The position numbers were made by a program, and so were the translations under genes. Source: Semisulcospira habei (taxonomy: Eukaryota; Mollusca; Gastropoda; Semisulcospiridae). Taken from it: a stretch of DNA of 64,000 nt. Positions 1 to 14,360 of the stretch are shown piece after piece. The notes beneath the pieces were generated by a model, which worked only from the letters and a program-made list of their open reading frames with translations, was not told the DNA's origin and did no database searches. Numbering within the stretch: the first letter of the stretch is position 1; each line of letters starts with the position of its first letter. The stretch lies in the NCBI GenBank assembly GCA_036245525.1, contig BTPG01000006.1:90011504-90075503 (forward strand), read 5' to 3'.

Positions 1-68
1 GGAGGAGGGGGGTACACATCTTGCTCCGGCCGAATAATCAAACACAGTGCACGTCAGCCTGCCTAGGT

Positions 69-212
69 TTACTGTGCAGCGATGTTTGTGTCTGCCCGGC
101 ACATTTTACAAAAGGCAAAGTGTTCGCCCTTTCTCGATTCGTCGATGTAAGGAAAAGAATGCTTGTAGTCTGGATAGAACTTCACCAACCACTTCTGCTT
201 CTTTGGAGGCAT
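69..212 (-). pseudogene. Zinc-finger N-terminal fragment of a DNA-transposon protein
   Basis: A 47-residue frame starts MPPKKQKWLVKFYPDYKHSF and includes PYIDESRKGEHFAFCKMCRA. A basic start, aromatic spacing and FCxxC resemble the N-terminal BED/TTF-type zinc finger of hAT-like transposases (inference). The frame stops where homology to the interior of the hAT-like MITE at 24499-24996 begins (bases 1 to about 83, GCTCC...CAGTGC...GTTTACTG). Upstream, 400-555 is an A/T-rich stretch with repeated ATCGGGA ending in GGGTTGGCAGCTATG, possibly the element terminus. Confidence 0.5.
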
Positions 213-399
213 GATTTTGTTGAAAATCGAAAATACCAGTTGTGAAAATCGCTAAGCATGTGCTCCAGACCAGGGCAATTTCGAAGCAACCAGAAAAAAC
301 ACAGAATGAATGGAAATTTGCTGCGCATGCGTAATCAAGACTGGTTGTGGGTCCCCGAAAGCTTAGCGGTACAGTATAGCTGTAGGCTCTCAACTACAG

Positions 400-555
400 G
401 TGCTTGACCCAACGCGGTACGCCCAAATGCCTCGAATTTTTAAAACAAAGCTTGAAAATCTGAAAATCGGGAGAAATGTACAAAAAAACGGAAAATCGGG
501 ACTTAATAAAAAAATCGGGAAATTCCCAATAAAATCGGGAGGGTTGGCAGCTATG
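400..555. mobile_element. Possible transposon terminal region with ATCGGGA repeats
   Basis: Repeated AAAATCGGGA and AATCGGGAAATTCCC motifs run up to a sharp boundary GGGTTGGCAGCTATG, after which a hairpin MITE begins. Read on the minus strand this would be the 5' end of the element encoding the zinc-finger fragment at 69-212. No second end is visible. Confidence 0.4.
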
Positions 556-723
556 GGATTGACAATGATAATTCAAGGTAGTGTCAGATTAGCTTGGCGT
601 CTGATGGTGTCAAGCTAATCTGACACTACCCTTGAATTATCATGGTCGATCCATTTCCTGCAACTGGTACAAAGCCATTAGTCCCAAATTTGAGAAATAC
701 AGCTGTGGGGTAAAATGGGTTAA
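556..723. repeat. TTAA hairpin MITE family H1, one arm short
   Basis: An almost perfect hairpin centred near 605: GATAATTCAAGG-TAGTGTCAGATTAGCTTGG and its complement, followed by the right outer arm CATTTCCTGCAACTGG...GGGGTAAAATGGGTTAA. The left outer arm with TTAACCC is missing. The right end lies 28 bp from the donor of the last CABIN1 exon. Confidence 0.8.
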
Positions 724-751
724 GTACTGTCAAATCTTTTCTTTTTATTAC

Positions 752-900
752 CTTCATCCTTGAGCGGACAGCTTGTGATTGTGTGAAGGTTGGTGTGAGG
801 TAGTCCACGACCTGTCGATACTGGCCGGCCTCAAACAAACGCTGGATTTCTTCCAGAGACTGACAGCGCTGTAGCGACTCTTGTTGCCGTTTCACTTCCT
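752..900 (-). CDS. CABIN1: CABIN1 exon q (last exon in the window)
   Basis: One hundred and forty-nine bp encoding [20 protein letters not shown], then [20 protein letters not shown] and SQAVRSRMK. The [13 protein letters not shown](F/Y)EAG run is nearly identical to vertebrate cabin-1. The acceptor is GCAACAG and the donor AAG|GTAATA. The gene continues to the left beyond the window. Confidence 0.93.
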
Positions 901-3900
901 CTGTTGCAAATAAAACAAACCATTAGTGAAACTGGCCAACCTTGCATCTGACGTACATATATGTCCTGAATTAAGTCAGATACAGAATTAAGTTTCTGTT
1001 TTAAATAGCAACAAAACAAGAATGCATAAGCCCTCATGGTTCACACGCAATACCGATCTGCATAATTTCTCTGACATATGGTGACCTCAACCTTTCCTCA
1101 TGACAACTCAAATGAGCAAGTGGCAACATGTCTTGGCATTGTACAGAGTTGGCCATAGTACATTCAAAATCCTAAGTTCTGGTTGGTTGGTTGGTTAGTT
1201 CAGGTTTAACGTCCACAGCACCGAGGTGATCATGGACGGCCCTGACGGGCGGGTTATGGTGGACAGGGAAATCTATTGCCTATAGAGCACGACCTGAACA
1301 CTGATCAACTCAGGCACACTCCAACTGTGCCACTTTGATTTACCAGGACCTTTCAACGGACATGCTATGGAACAAATGCGTTTTTTCCCCCTGGATTGTG
1401 AGTCCAGCTACCGGGGTGGGATTCGAACCCACGACCCGGCGATTCCCTTCGCTCTCCTGCTCCGATGTTTAACCGCCTGAGCTATTTCGGATTCTGTCAA
1501 CATGCACAATTATATAGAGAATTTTCCCCATGTTCAGATATGCACTTGTCTTCATAAAATAAATTTTTCTCTAAAATGTATTTTTTCGAAAAATACTTAC
1601 CGACGGCATTACTACTAGGAATACTTCGTTAACTTAACAATTTTAGCCCAAAGAACTCTTGAGTACATTACCACAGGGGAGGCAATCACTAGGGGTGTCA
1701 TTACCAGGACACCCGGGGTTGCCTCCCCTCCTCCCTATCCGGTGGCGCTCTCACCATTTCCCGGCAGTCTCTGAGTCTTAGCTCGACTGCGGCAAGCGGG
1801 GAAGGCGGGAGGGACCTCTGAGTAATGCCGTCGGTAAGTATTTTTAGAAAAAATAAATTTTAGAGAAAAATTTATTTTCTCAAAATCATTACCAACGGCA
1901 TTACTACTAGGAAGAATGCAAATAGGAGGAGGGTGCCGCAGATCCTGTGCCAATTGTCCCACGCCCAAGCGCCTCTGCGCGTAAATTGTGGGTCCTACCC
2001 TACGCGCCCACTCCCGACAATTTTAGCTAGGCATTACCTATGGCGCCAGAGGTGCCTGGAAGGAGTGCTGCGCTGCTGATATGTCCCCCAGTAAGGCCAG
2101 GTTGTCGCGCTGGCCGGATAGATCTCATAGGTAGAAGCAGGCGAAGGTAGATTTGGCCCGCCAACCCAGGGCTGCCACAATGTCGCTGACCGCGCAGTTG
2201 CGGTCAAAGGTGATGCTCGTTGCGACTGCTCTGACTTCAAGTGCCCTAATACACAAGGTCTTGGTTTGTGCAGGGGCGAGCTCTTTGTATGCCTCCCGTA
2301 TCGCCCAGCGGAGCCAGGATCAGATCGTCTGCGCAGATATGTCTCGTCTGCCCGGAGCCAAGGGCAGGAATAGGTGCAAGCGCCCTTGTAATAGTGGCTT
2401 AGTTCTGCGCAGGTAACTTTAAGCGCTCTGACGGGGTCCTGAAGGCAGAATTCCCCATCCTGTTCCATTGTCCTGAGAGGATGGATGGACAATACTTGGA
2501 GCGCCGATGCTGGGAGGCGATTCTTTGCCAGAAATGTAAGGTCTGTGAAGAGCTGTATCGAGCCGTCTTCCTGTTAGGTCTCCCCGCATCATCAGCGGAA
2601 GCCAGCCATCTTGCTGATGACGGTGCTCGATCCGATCCGAGACGTCTTGTACCGGCGCTGGTCCGTACTAGGTGTCAGTAAGTGCCTGCAACCCGGTAAA
2701 TTCAAATGATGCTGAGGGGTCCGATCTGCTTGGGAACCCCTAGACGAACTCGGCCAAAATGGGGGTAGTCCGGTCTGTGGTGAGAGTTGCTCTGCTGCAC
2801 ATCAGGCCTGCCGTACTCTCCACTCTCCATCGTATCCGTACTGTCAGAGACTCCTTGAGTCACTGCAATCACATCCACTGTCGCACCCGAGAAGCCTCTT
2901 GTTGTGAGTGCTGACTGTCCATCTCCCAGCGTGCCGCACCAACTGCTCTGTGTCTGTACAAACAGTTGCTGCCAGGGTTGCGATCGTCTCGGATGTGGAG
3001 CTGAAGCAGGGGTTCGCCGCGCGTCTCCAAAGGACTGTGATCCAGCTGAACAGTCATCAAAGTCCTAATTCCCATGCCATCCCTGGACTTGTGGAGCCCC
3101 GAGGTACCCATCTTGAGGGAGGGAACGCGCTGCCGCATCTTAACCCATATCAGCCTGAGGCTAACAGCTTCAATTTGTGCCCTGCCATACACAGGTTATA
3201 TTATAGAAAATAAGAAAATAGCCCAAAGGCTTTACTTGAAGGCTAGCCCGGATTAGCGTGAAGCCTAGCGGCGCCAAGCCACTCTGGTGCTACCCTTAAC
3301 TATTCTTATTCGACCGTATGTCACCCTCTGGTGAACAAGATAAGGGTTAAGATGACTTCCACCATACCTGTTGTTCCCAGGAGGTTATCCAACCAAGGAT
3401 TAACCACCCCCCGGCTAAACTTCGGTGAACAGACGAACCGGAGAATCCGTATGCAAAGGTGGTTGGCTACGCAAGGAGTCCGTTCCTCGAAGGAGCCCAT
3501 CGAAGGCTTGTGGATCCGGTCTGGAGGCGACAGAGGAAGCAGCTTCCTGTTCCACTACAGTAGGACCGGCCTACCGGCCTATCATCGGAGACTCCTCACA
3601 CGCGTAGAGTAGTTGGAAGGCAGCCGGGTGTAGTAACACTCATTACACTGCCGCTCACCCTGCCACAAGGGGAATCCATGCATACGTTGAGCTGACCTTC
3701 AACGTGTCCAACGAGTGCTGGCCCGATCTCTGCACGACCAGCAGAAGTGCTACACGAAGAAACACCGACCTCTAGTAGCCGGAGCACACCCATACCTTCC
3801 GTAGTGTCAGCCATTGTCGAGTAGCCGTAGTGCACCCGTACCTTCCATAGCGTAAGCCCTTGTCAAGTAGCCGGCGCGCACCCGAACCTTCCATAGCGTA

Positions 3901-6900
3901 AGCCATTGTTTCCATCTGACGAGCACCAGCTGCACCGCCATCAACTCCAGCCAACGGATGTATCTGCCTGCGTGTTCCCCTGTTCCTATCCCACTGTTAT
4001 TGGTCAGGCACTCCCTGCGTAGGTGGCAAAACTGGGTGCTGGTCCCATGTCGGACCCGGAATCCGCGTCAGCGGCGTTGCGTCAGCCAGGAGTCCGGGTC
4101 CTCCCACTCTTCGCCATCTGGTCCAGAGGTCCTCCCACTCTTCGCCATCTGGTCCAGAGGGCCGACTGTCCAAGTAGTTGCAATCGCAGGGCCGAAGCTA
4201 CTAGTAAGCGCCAAAGCTGACACTAGACGTCACCTAGTCTCCGGGTCCGGGATCCGTCAGGGCCTACTGTAACCTGTCGGGCATCAGGGTCTCAGCCCAC
4301 CTCCGTGGTCTCCTTCTAGGCAACCGGTTAGAGGCAGTCACCGCTACTTTACCTCGCCATTGCCAAACTGGTGATACCACAGAAAACCAACACCCCGTAA
4401 TCCATACACCACATAGGTAATCCAAACACAACACAATGCACATAATCCAACGTCCACGAAAGTCCGAACACATAAATCCCAAAGTCCACAGTACACAATG
4501 GTAATCCATCTAACTCCAGCCGGAGCACGAAGTGCACATGGCCTGGCCTGAGCAGCTAAGCGAAGAGACTGCCGGGAAACAGTGAGCGCGCCACCGGATA
4601 GGGAGGAGGGGAGGCCACCCCAGGTGTCCTGTTAACAACACCACTAGTGATTGCCTCCCCTATGGTAATGTATACGAGTTTTTTGGGCTAAAATTGTTAA
4701 GCTAAGCGAAGTATTCCTAGTAGTAATGCCGTCGGTAATGATTTTGAGAAAATAAATGTAATACTCGTGAGTATTAACCCTTCTAGCCCCACAGGTGAAT
4801 TTCCTGAATTTTGGAAGTGTTCTTCAACGACTATGTACCAGCTGCAGGTGGTGGATTGACCATGATAATTCAAGGGTAGTGCCAGATTAGCTTGGCGCCT
4901 TCATCTGACACTACCCTTGAATTATCATGGTCAATCCACCTCCTGCTGCAGGGTCTTGGGGCTAAATGGGTCAACTGCATTGCGACACAGGTCAGCCTCA
5001 GTATTACAATATCTGATATAACAAGCACAGGTCCCTGACTACCGCTAGGACGCCCAGTGAGAAAAGGTCCTATGGCGGATGGCAGTTTGGCTGGCCCGCA
5101 CACAGCTGGCATCAGCCCAATGGCCTAAAGCTGACCATTTGGTTTTTCTGCAGAAGTCCTACTTTACAATAACACACAGTCACAGCTGTACAACCTCCCT
5201 TTTCTCTCTAAGATCGTTGAGACGGTTGTGTTGTCGCAACTTCTCGACCATCTCAACCTGAATCATCTTCTTAGTCCCAATCAGTCTGCTTACCGTGCAG
5301 GTCATTCCACTGAAACTGCACTTGCAAAAATTCTGAATGACCTCCTCGAGGCTCTTGATGATGGCAAAGTATCTGTTCTCGCACTGTTAGACCTATCTGC
5401 TGCCTTTGATACGATTGACCATGACTTTTTGCTACAACGTCTCTATTCTGTGTATGGCATTCATGAAACTGCTGTATCGTGGTTTAGATCATATCTGACA
5501 GACAGAACTCAGTGCATAGTTGTTAATGATAACCTATCCAGCCCATCCACCGCGCGCTTTGGCGTCCCACAAGGTTCAGTTCTTGGACCAGTCCTCTTTA
5601 CCCTGTATGTTCAGCCACTGGCCAGTGTCTTTAACCGTTTCTCTATATCACATCATGCATTTGCAGATGATACTCAACTCCATGACTCATGTTCACCTGA
5701 TCAGATTATGGACACAATCGAGAGCCTTCAGGAGTGTGTCTTGGATACTAAGATGTGGATGACTTCAAACAAATTACAGCTGAACGACGGAAAAACTGAG
5801 GCCATGATCATTGCTTCCCCGAGGTTGACGAAGACGCTGACACTCCCCAAGTCATTACAAATCTGTGGTGCCACTGTCCCCTTCTCCCCCCATGTAAAAA
5901 ATCTGGGTGTCACACTTGATAGTAGCCTGTCCATGCGCCTTCATGTGAACGTTTGCAGATCTGCCTATACTGAACTGCGACATATTGCTTCAGTCCGCCA
6001 CTATCTGACACCTGAAGCAACTAAAGTACTTGTCTGTGCTTTTGTTTTTGTCTAAATTAGACTATTGCAATGCTCTTTTGGCTGGCTGTTCCCAGTGTCT
6101 GATTGGCAAACTCCAGAAAATTCAAAACTCAGCTGCTAGGTTGATTCTTAAGAGTCCCTAGATCAGATCATACCACACCCCATCTGTCTGCTCTTCACTG
6201 GTTACCTGTAACAGCTAGGATTCAGTACAAAATTTCATGCATGACTCACAGTTGTATTACCTGTTCCTGCCCACATTACCTTGCCTCTCTTCTCCAGCTG
6301 TATACGCCCTCAAGACAGAATTTGCGCTCTGCTGCCGACTCTCGAGTTTTATGTATCCCTCTTGTCAAAACAAAGTCGTTTGGTGAGAGGTCATTCAGAT
6401 ACCAGAGCCCAGTTGTTTGGAATGACCTCCCACGCCAACTGAGATATGTGGATTCGAGAGAGGCATTCAAGCGAGCCCTAAAGACCCATATTTTTTCTGT
6501 CTGCTACAAATGACTTTGTCACACACCTGTCATGTTAAAGTCATCTCTATCTATGTTAGAAGTAGTGTGTGTGTGGGTGTGTGTGTGAATGCCAGTATGA
6601 GTCCATAAGCGTAGTACATTTGAATGGTGACTTTATAGCTTGTTTACAGAGTGCGTTGTATTTTGTTTTTGTACTTTTTGTAAATTGCATTTTTGTAATT
6701 AGTTATTTTTGTACAATTAGTTTTTGTTAAGCGCCTAGAGCTCTAATCTGAGGTTAGGTGCTATACAAGTACTCATTATTATTATTATTATTACAATAAT
6801 AGATGATCTGTACCATAGAGCTGTCCGAAGGATAGCTGCTAGCATTGTCAATGATCCTAGTCACCCACTCTCTGATCAGTTTCAAATGCTACCATCAGGC

Positions 6901-9900
6901 AGACGTTTCAACATGCCACTTGCCCAAAGGAATGTTTTTAAAGAGTCTTTTATTCCAACTGCTGTCTCGATTTTGAACTCTTGTTTATAACGCCGCGATA
7001 AGTATGATCTACTTAACATTACTTCCCATCTTGTGACAGATTGCTTGTGATAGATTGCTGCAATGATAATTTTTCATGATATGCTTTTGCAGCGTTTGTT
7101 AATGTTAATGTTAATGTCTTATATTGTTGTTTCATGACGAGCCGAAAGGCAAATTTCTGTCGTGCCTGGACTCGAACAGACAATAAAGTTGTATTGTATT
7201 GTATTGTATAATGTGATTGCAAACAACATGGTCTAACTCTACGGCTATCAAGTACTGCCACAGACTGAGTCTGACTCGTACATATTTTTCCTATAAGTGT
7301 GGACTGACCCAGTGAGATGAGCTTGTCCTGAGTACAGTTCGGAAGGTAGAGCACTTTGGGCTCCTCTTTCTGCTCCAAACAGTACACCACCTGAATACAA
7401 CCAAAACAAAAACTTCTATCACAATTGTTCCCATTATTAGAAAGGGTCACTAACCCTCTGCATGTCGGTAGCGGTTTTGTCGCGATGATTCCTGTTGGAA
7501 TGCTACATTATGACTCCAGAGAACGCCATCCAGCTGCACAGACACACTGGAGGTGTAGCTGCCTAACCTTGTATCACAATGGTTGTCTCTCTCGATTTGC
7601 CACTACTGCAGCTACGCCTCCATGGGGTATTTGCTAAAACAGTACAATAACTGTTCCATAATTTGGCAAAAGATAGCAAGTCCAAATAAACGAAAAGAAA
7701 AGGAGAGACTGCCAGTGCTAATAATATTTCAAGGGGCTGGAAATGCAGTGAATATGTGAGACGCCTCCCTTCGGGGGACTTCCATATTCATTGCTTCCAG
7801 TCACTTTCTTAGCACACGCTTCTTTCCTATCCTTTTTTTGTGCTTTGACCAAACTCAATCGTTGATCATTGGTCGATAATGCACAATGCTCTACCCTGAC
7901 AATGCTTTTAGTTTTACCTACTTACTTTGTAATCTTCCGACAGCAAATCCAATTTTTAGAAAAGCAAAAAGACGTTCAGGGCTTAACATCTTTTGTCCTC
8001 CATGAAGGTGATTTCAAAGATGGGGCACCGAAATAGGGTCTGAACAAATTTTGACCCAAGCTGGATTCAAACCCAGGACCTTTCAGTCAAGAGACGAACA
8101 CTCTACCACCGAGCCACCCAGCTCCCCTTTTAGAAAAGCACATTTTTGTTGTATCGCTTTTCACAAAAATGGACATACTGTCTTCCAAATAGGGCAGAAT
8201 AACTGTTGCCACTACTGTAGATATCACAAGAAAGGTACATTGTACAAAGAATCCAGGATACACAAGTGAGGGAGACTCACAGTTTCCAGGTTCTCGACTG
8301 CTTTCTCCATCGCACTGTCCGCCATGGCCAGTCGAGCTTTATTCCAGTACACTGTCAATACAAAGGACAAACATAACTCAATAACAATTAACTCTTTCAC
8401 TCCCCAGTGGGTGCAGACTGTGTTCCAAATTTGAAAGCACGGCTTTGACAGATTTTGTCCTAAAGTTCCCACAACTTACTGTTACAGCTGAAATTGTTTT
8501 GAGCGACCACATTTATCAGGGATCACTTGTCATTAAATAATAATAATACCAGTTACAATACTGCGCTTTTTCCCAATTCTGCGAATCAGCTCAAAGCGCA
8601 GCAAACTGCACCCAACACGCATGCTCACGTGACACACAAGCATTCACTCTGAAGACAAACACAGTACAAGACAGACACAGGACATTCATATGGTGGAAAG
8701 GGTCAGCTCAGCTACTGAGGTTTCGGAAATTTTGATCGCTTGTATTTGAAATTTATAAAGTGGCCTGAAACCGGTACCAAAGACCATCATTACCCCCTCG
8801 ACTGCTGAGCAAAAACAAACACTGCAAAACTGCATGAGGTATAGATCCTCATGAGCCCCCGCAGTTGCGGGGGCTCATGAGGATCTATACCTCTTGCTGA
8901 CACCACCTTGTATGCACACATTTTTGAAAGGCTAGGATCTTTGAAGCTGAGTTGGTAATGAATTCAAAAACACAATGTACATCCACTGTCAGTGACAGGG
9001 TTAAAGTGGCTATATGATTGTCTTTAACTCTTATCATTCTGAATACGGTTTTCTGTACACCACCCCACCCACCCCCCCACCCCCCCTGCAGACTCTGTGT
9101 GTACGTGCGTGCGTGTATGCGTGCCTGCATGCGTGCGTGCGCATTGAGTTATATTATAAATATGAGAAATTTGCCATATAAATATCATGTATTATTTTTT
9201 TTTTAATATACCAGTCTGTGAAATAAGTTCGACTAAAATAGTTCAAGGGTAGTGCCAGGATAGCTTGGCGTCTCTAGGCGCCAAGATACTCTGGCACCAC
9301 ACTTGAACTAAAGCCACTGGTCTATATCCTTATCTGTAAGTACGATAATGTAGCTTGCACATGGCAGTGTACAAATTCGAAGCTTTTAGCCTCAGCATGA
9401 TATGGGTTAATGACCTTCAAAGACTTCTCTTGATCGAGTACCTGTATTTTAAGACATTCTTTTTTTCTTCAAACATGTGGTTGTTCAAAGCAACTTCTTG
9501 CATAACATGTTTCAATATCAGGTATGAACATTTTAACCATTTTCATCCGGATATACTGTTGCCTAAAATAAACTTGGCAATGACAGTTCTAAGGTGGTGC
9601 CAGAATAGCCTGGTTCTGGTAAAACCCTTAAACTAAAATGGTTGATATATCCCCTAATCTGTAATGTAGCTTTAATACTGAAACAAGCAAATTTTCAAAT
9701 GTCACCCTCATGATGTAACAGGCTAATTAGCCAATACCGAGAGGCATCATTTGTGCCCTTGATGGTTCTCTTATTTAATTTTTAATCTTTATTGTACAAG
9801 TCAAGTTAAAACTGACCACGAATGGTAAAGTTCGAGGCCTGGTCTCCAAGCATGTCTACGTGGCCCCTCTCCACCATCCCCGTGATAAAATACAGGTCAA

Positions 9901-12900
9901 ACATGGCGCTGTCAGTCATGAAGGGACTGCTCACTGTTCCATCTTCTTCCTCTTGTCTGAAAACCAGTCAGGAAGAAGCAAGACATTAAAAAAGCAAGCA
10001 AAGATGCAGAATATCTACAGGGCCTGTATCATACCCATGATAAAGTACAGGTCAAACACTGCGCTGTCGCTCATGAAGGAAGCGATCACTGTTCCATCAT
10101 CTGTTTCTTGTCTGAGCAGAAAATCAGTCAACATACCGAATGATAAAAATCGGGCAAAATGTGGTATGAGAAAATCCATCAACTCGTTTGAACATCACGT
10201 CTCAAATGAGTTAACCTCTTGACTGTCTGCAGCGCTTTCTGTGATGATGCCTGCATAAATCATCAAGATAAAAACCACTACTGGCACACAGGGTTAACCA
10301 TTTTAGATAACTAAAAGACTGCTGTCTTTCAACTGCCAAAGGTCACCATATATTTCTTCCCACAGTCTACAAGCTTCGATTTTGTGCAAACTGAGAGCTA
10401 ATCTGCTCAACAAGGGTTATTTTGATCAGGGTTCAAAGCCAATTTCTTTCCAGACAAGTCAAAGTATTTTTTTCCAAATATTTTCTGATACAGTTCTTCA
10501 AAGAAAAGTCTAGCTGCCAGGCAAGTTTTATGCAAGATATTTTATACCCTAAAGAAATTACTTAACTTTAGTGTGTGTAAAAACATTAAGTGTGCTCAAT
10601 GCAATTTTGGCTACCAGTATTTGTTTATTATTATTGTTATTACTATTATTATTATTACCACACTGTACCTGTGAGTCATGGCTGGTGACACCATGCAGTC
10701 TGCTTTGCTTGCCAGGTATATATCCAGTGTCAACTCACACCACACTAATGCCATCTGCAATTAAAAAGGGAAAGTAACTGTTAACTCTCTAACCCCACGG
10801 CCGCATTTCCCAAATTTTGGAAGTGTCACATAACAATCATGTACCACCTGCAGGACATGGATCGAACATGATAATTCAAGGGTAATGCCAGATTAGATTG
10901 GCACCATCCAGGCTAAAAGGGTTAGTTTCTGGATACGGTGCGCATGCCAGAAATAGCCACTGCAAGCCAACCTTGGCTGTATGGATATCACTGCCCACAG
11001 TGTTCTAGTGGATGTAATCTCATGGCAGTTAGGCTGACATCCATTGGCAAAGAGCTATAAATGTTCTTAAAGAAATGCTGCACAAAAGGTCTACCTTTAA
11101 CTCTTGTTTAACCCTTTTAGCCCCAAGGAACCATTTCTCAAATTTTGGAGGTGTTGCCCAACGACAATGTATTAGTTGTAGGAGATGGATTGATTATGAT
11201 AATTCAAGGGTAGCACCAGATGAGCTTGGCGCCTTAAGGCGCCAAGCTCATCTGGCACCACCCTTGAATTATGATCAATCCATCTCCTGCTGCAGGGTCC
11301 TGGGGCTAAAAAGGTTAATCATGAAATTTGACTGTCATAAAATGAAAGACCTTTCTGCTCCTTTTTCCCCTTGAAAGTGAAGAGTTTACCTGTTGCACAC
11401 AAGGGGCAGTAAAATTCCTCAGCTATCCATGTCTACTAACATGGACTGTGAAAAGAAGGGCAGAATAGTCTTAACTGCAGCACAACAACAAACAATGTCA
11501 TGTCTGCAAATTCGGTCTGTCAAAGCCCACCCTAAAGCAGATCACTTTAACTTTATGGTATCAACTTGTAAGCTCCATTGTAAGTAAGGAGGAAGAAAGT
11601 TTCTTAAAACTATCGGTCAGACTATATCAACATGCAGGCAGTCCCAATGAGTCATTTGAATCCTAACCATCAGCGCAAACGCATACTGGCAGCACCACGT
11701 GCTCTGCAGCTAAACTGAAGCTACACCTTCGGGACCCAACCCTTTAACCCATATCATACTGAGGCTAAAAAGCTTTAAATTTGTACACTGTCATACGCAA
11801 GCTACATTATAGTACTTACAGGTAAGGACATAGACCAATGGCTTTAGTTCAAGGGCGGCAGGCGCCAGGCTTTTCTGGCACTACCCTTGAACTATTTTAG
11901 TCAAACTTATTTCACACACTGGTGTATTCCGAATGATAAGGGTTAAGATTCCGGCTCTTCACCAGACAAAATGCCACCCCACCCAAGCTTTTCTAATATC
12001 TGCTATGGCCATTTAACCCCTTCTCTGCCCAGGAAAAGAGAACATTACCCAACTGCAAGAGACACAGATCCTCATGAGCCCCCGCAGGAGCGGGGGCTCA
12101 TGAAGATCTATGTCTCTTACAGACAGCAGTTCGTATCCACATTATTTTAATAGCTGGAGATCTTTGGCACTGAATTAACCAAGACTTTAGAAACACACAC
12201 ACACACACAGAGCTTACAGTATGTTTCTAGTCAGTGTAAGACTGAGACTACAATTATGTGGCGCGGTAGTAGTTTGGCGTAGGGATCTGTACGTCAAAGA
12301 GGTTGAACGTCAGTTACAGGACGGCGAGTTCTACCTACCTATCCCTGCTAAGACAACCGCGTCTGACAACAAAGTGGTGAGGCAAACCATTACCATCGCC
12401 ATTACTGCGGGAAAATTACCATCGCAGGCCAATTCACTCGTGGTGAGGGAGCCTAAGGAGCCAAGATTCTACGTCCTCCCTAAAATCCACAAACCAGGCA
12501 CACCGGGTCGCCCCATTGTTTCGGCTTGCTCTTGTCCCACAGAGCTTATATCCCAGTTCATCGACTCCATCCTCCAGCCATTGGTCCGTGCTCTTCCCAC
12601 ATATGTAAAAGATACTAACCACGCCCTTCACCTTTTGGATCGCTTCACCTTCCCTGACGCAGCAACACACAAGATTTTATTCACTATGGACATAGAGGCT
12701 CTTTACACCAACATCCCTAATGAAGACGGCCTAATAGCATTGAAACATTTCATCTGCAAACATCATCTGAAGATCGACACCACAACCATCCTCCGCTTAG
12801 CCGAACTGGTGCTGTCCATGAACTCCTTTCAATTTATGGGTCAGCACTACAAACAGAAAAAAGGAGTCGCCATGGGCACTAAAATGGGGCCCTCCTATGC

Positions 12901-14117
12901 CTGTCTGTTTGTGGGCTACGTGGAGGAGAAGATTTTCACTCAATACACTGGACCTCTGCCAGATCTCTTCAAGCGCTACATCGACGACTGCTTGGGCGTC
13001 ACCTCAAGAAGCATGACTGACACACTTCAATTCATCAATTTCATCTCATCGTTTCATCCGTCTCTCCGATTCACGCATGAGATTTCCGAGGAGTCTGTGC
13101 CCTTCCTCGACATCCGAATATCCACCAAAGCCGACTCTGACAAACTCCATACTACCGTCCATTACAAGCCCACCGACGCCCACACTTACCTGCAGTTTTC
13201 ATCAAGCCATCCTGCCGCCACCAAAAACGGTATCCCATTCTCCCAATTTCTGCGACTCCGTCGGATCTGCAGCAGCGACGACGACTTCACCAACCAGACC
13301 CAAACCATGGCCACTTTTTTCTCACACCAGGGATACCCCCAAGACATCGTCAACACCGCTCGTTCTAAGGCTGAGGCCACAAGCAGAAGTGAAGCTTTGA
13401 GGGAGAAAACTCACAGTGCTGCAGAGGACCGGCCGGTCCTGTGTATCACGTATCATCCTCACAACATCCCCATCAAAAACATTCTCCTCAGGAACTTCCA
13501 CATCATTCAGAATGACACAGTATTGAAAGACATATTTCCTGAGCCTCCGCTGGTCGCTTACAAACGTGACACTAACCTAAGCGATCATCTTGTTCACAGT
13601 TCACTTCGCGCATCTAACACCTTACCACCTGGCACACACCCTTGTCAGCAACCACACTGCAAAGCATGTCCGTACATCAACACATCCCCCGTCATCACCG
13701 GACCCCTGTCATCTTTTCATGTCCACCGATCATTCACATGCCAGTCATCGGATATTGTCTATGTCATCTCATGTTCTCACTGCCCAAAGATGTTGTATGT
13801 GGGGGAGACATACCGTACACTCCCTGAACGCTGCGAGGAGCATGTTCGTTCGATCCGCCTCGGATACAACAACCAGGTTGGACGTCATTTCAACGAACCG
13901 CCTCATAGCCTCACACATTTCAGCATACGCATCCTTTGGCAAAATACATCCCACTTCATCCGCCGCAAAATGACAGAATCCTTTTTCGCGGACAGGCTTG
14001 GCACTTACCATCCGCGCGGCTTGAACATTCGCCCCTAGGGATGTATGCTCGGCCTGATGGGTAGTTGGTGCCAGGCTTGACCTCACTGTTGACACTGGAT
14101 GCTACCTTTGAGTGTGT

Positions 14118-14179
<62 letters not shown>

Positions 14180-14293
14180 ATGTGCGTGAGCTGCAGTAGG
14201 CACGAGTGAATGCGAATGTATGCAGTGACGTGTATGTATATAGACGTAAGTTTTGTGCTACGTGTTTTGTGCATGTGTATTTGCGTCATTATG

Positions 14294-14360
<67 letters not shown>

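Larger units (their letters stand above)
1565..4757 (-). mobile_element. DIRS-like retrotransposon copy A (internally deleted)
   Basis: Inverted terminal repeats of about 220 bp (1565-1800 and 4535-4749) share GTAATGCCGTCGGTAA, the TACTAGGAATACTTCG stretch and GAGGCAATCACTAG. An internal complementary region at 1829-1912 fuses copies of both ends. Short minus-strand frames at 2034-2680 retain the tyrosine recombinase C-terminal region in broken form. The RT and RNase H parts seem absent. The flanks share AAATAAAT at 1557-1564 and 4750-4757. A younger H2 hairpin MITE lies inside (3140-3350). Confidence 0.75.

Noticed and set aside
1400..1492. tRNA gene on the minus strand (also 8060-8127, 45827-45900 and 52550-52616)
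   Set aside because: Box A and B are present, but acceptor stems do not close and SINE bodies, tails or target duplications follow.
13077..14095. Overlapping frames inside the Penelope ORF
   Set aside because: They lack family motifs and are shadows of the RT/GIY-YIG frame.
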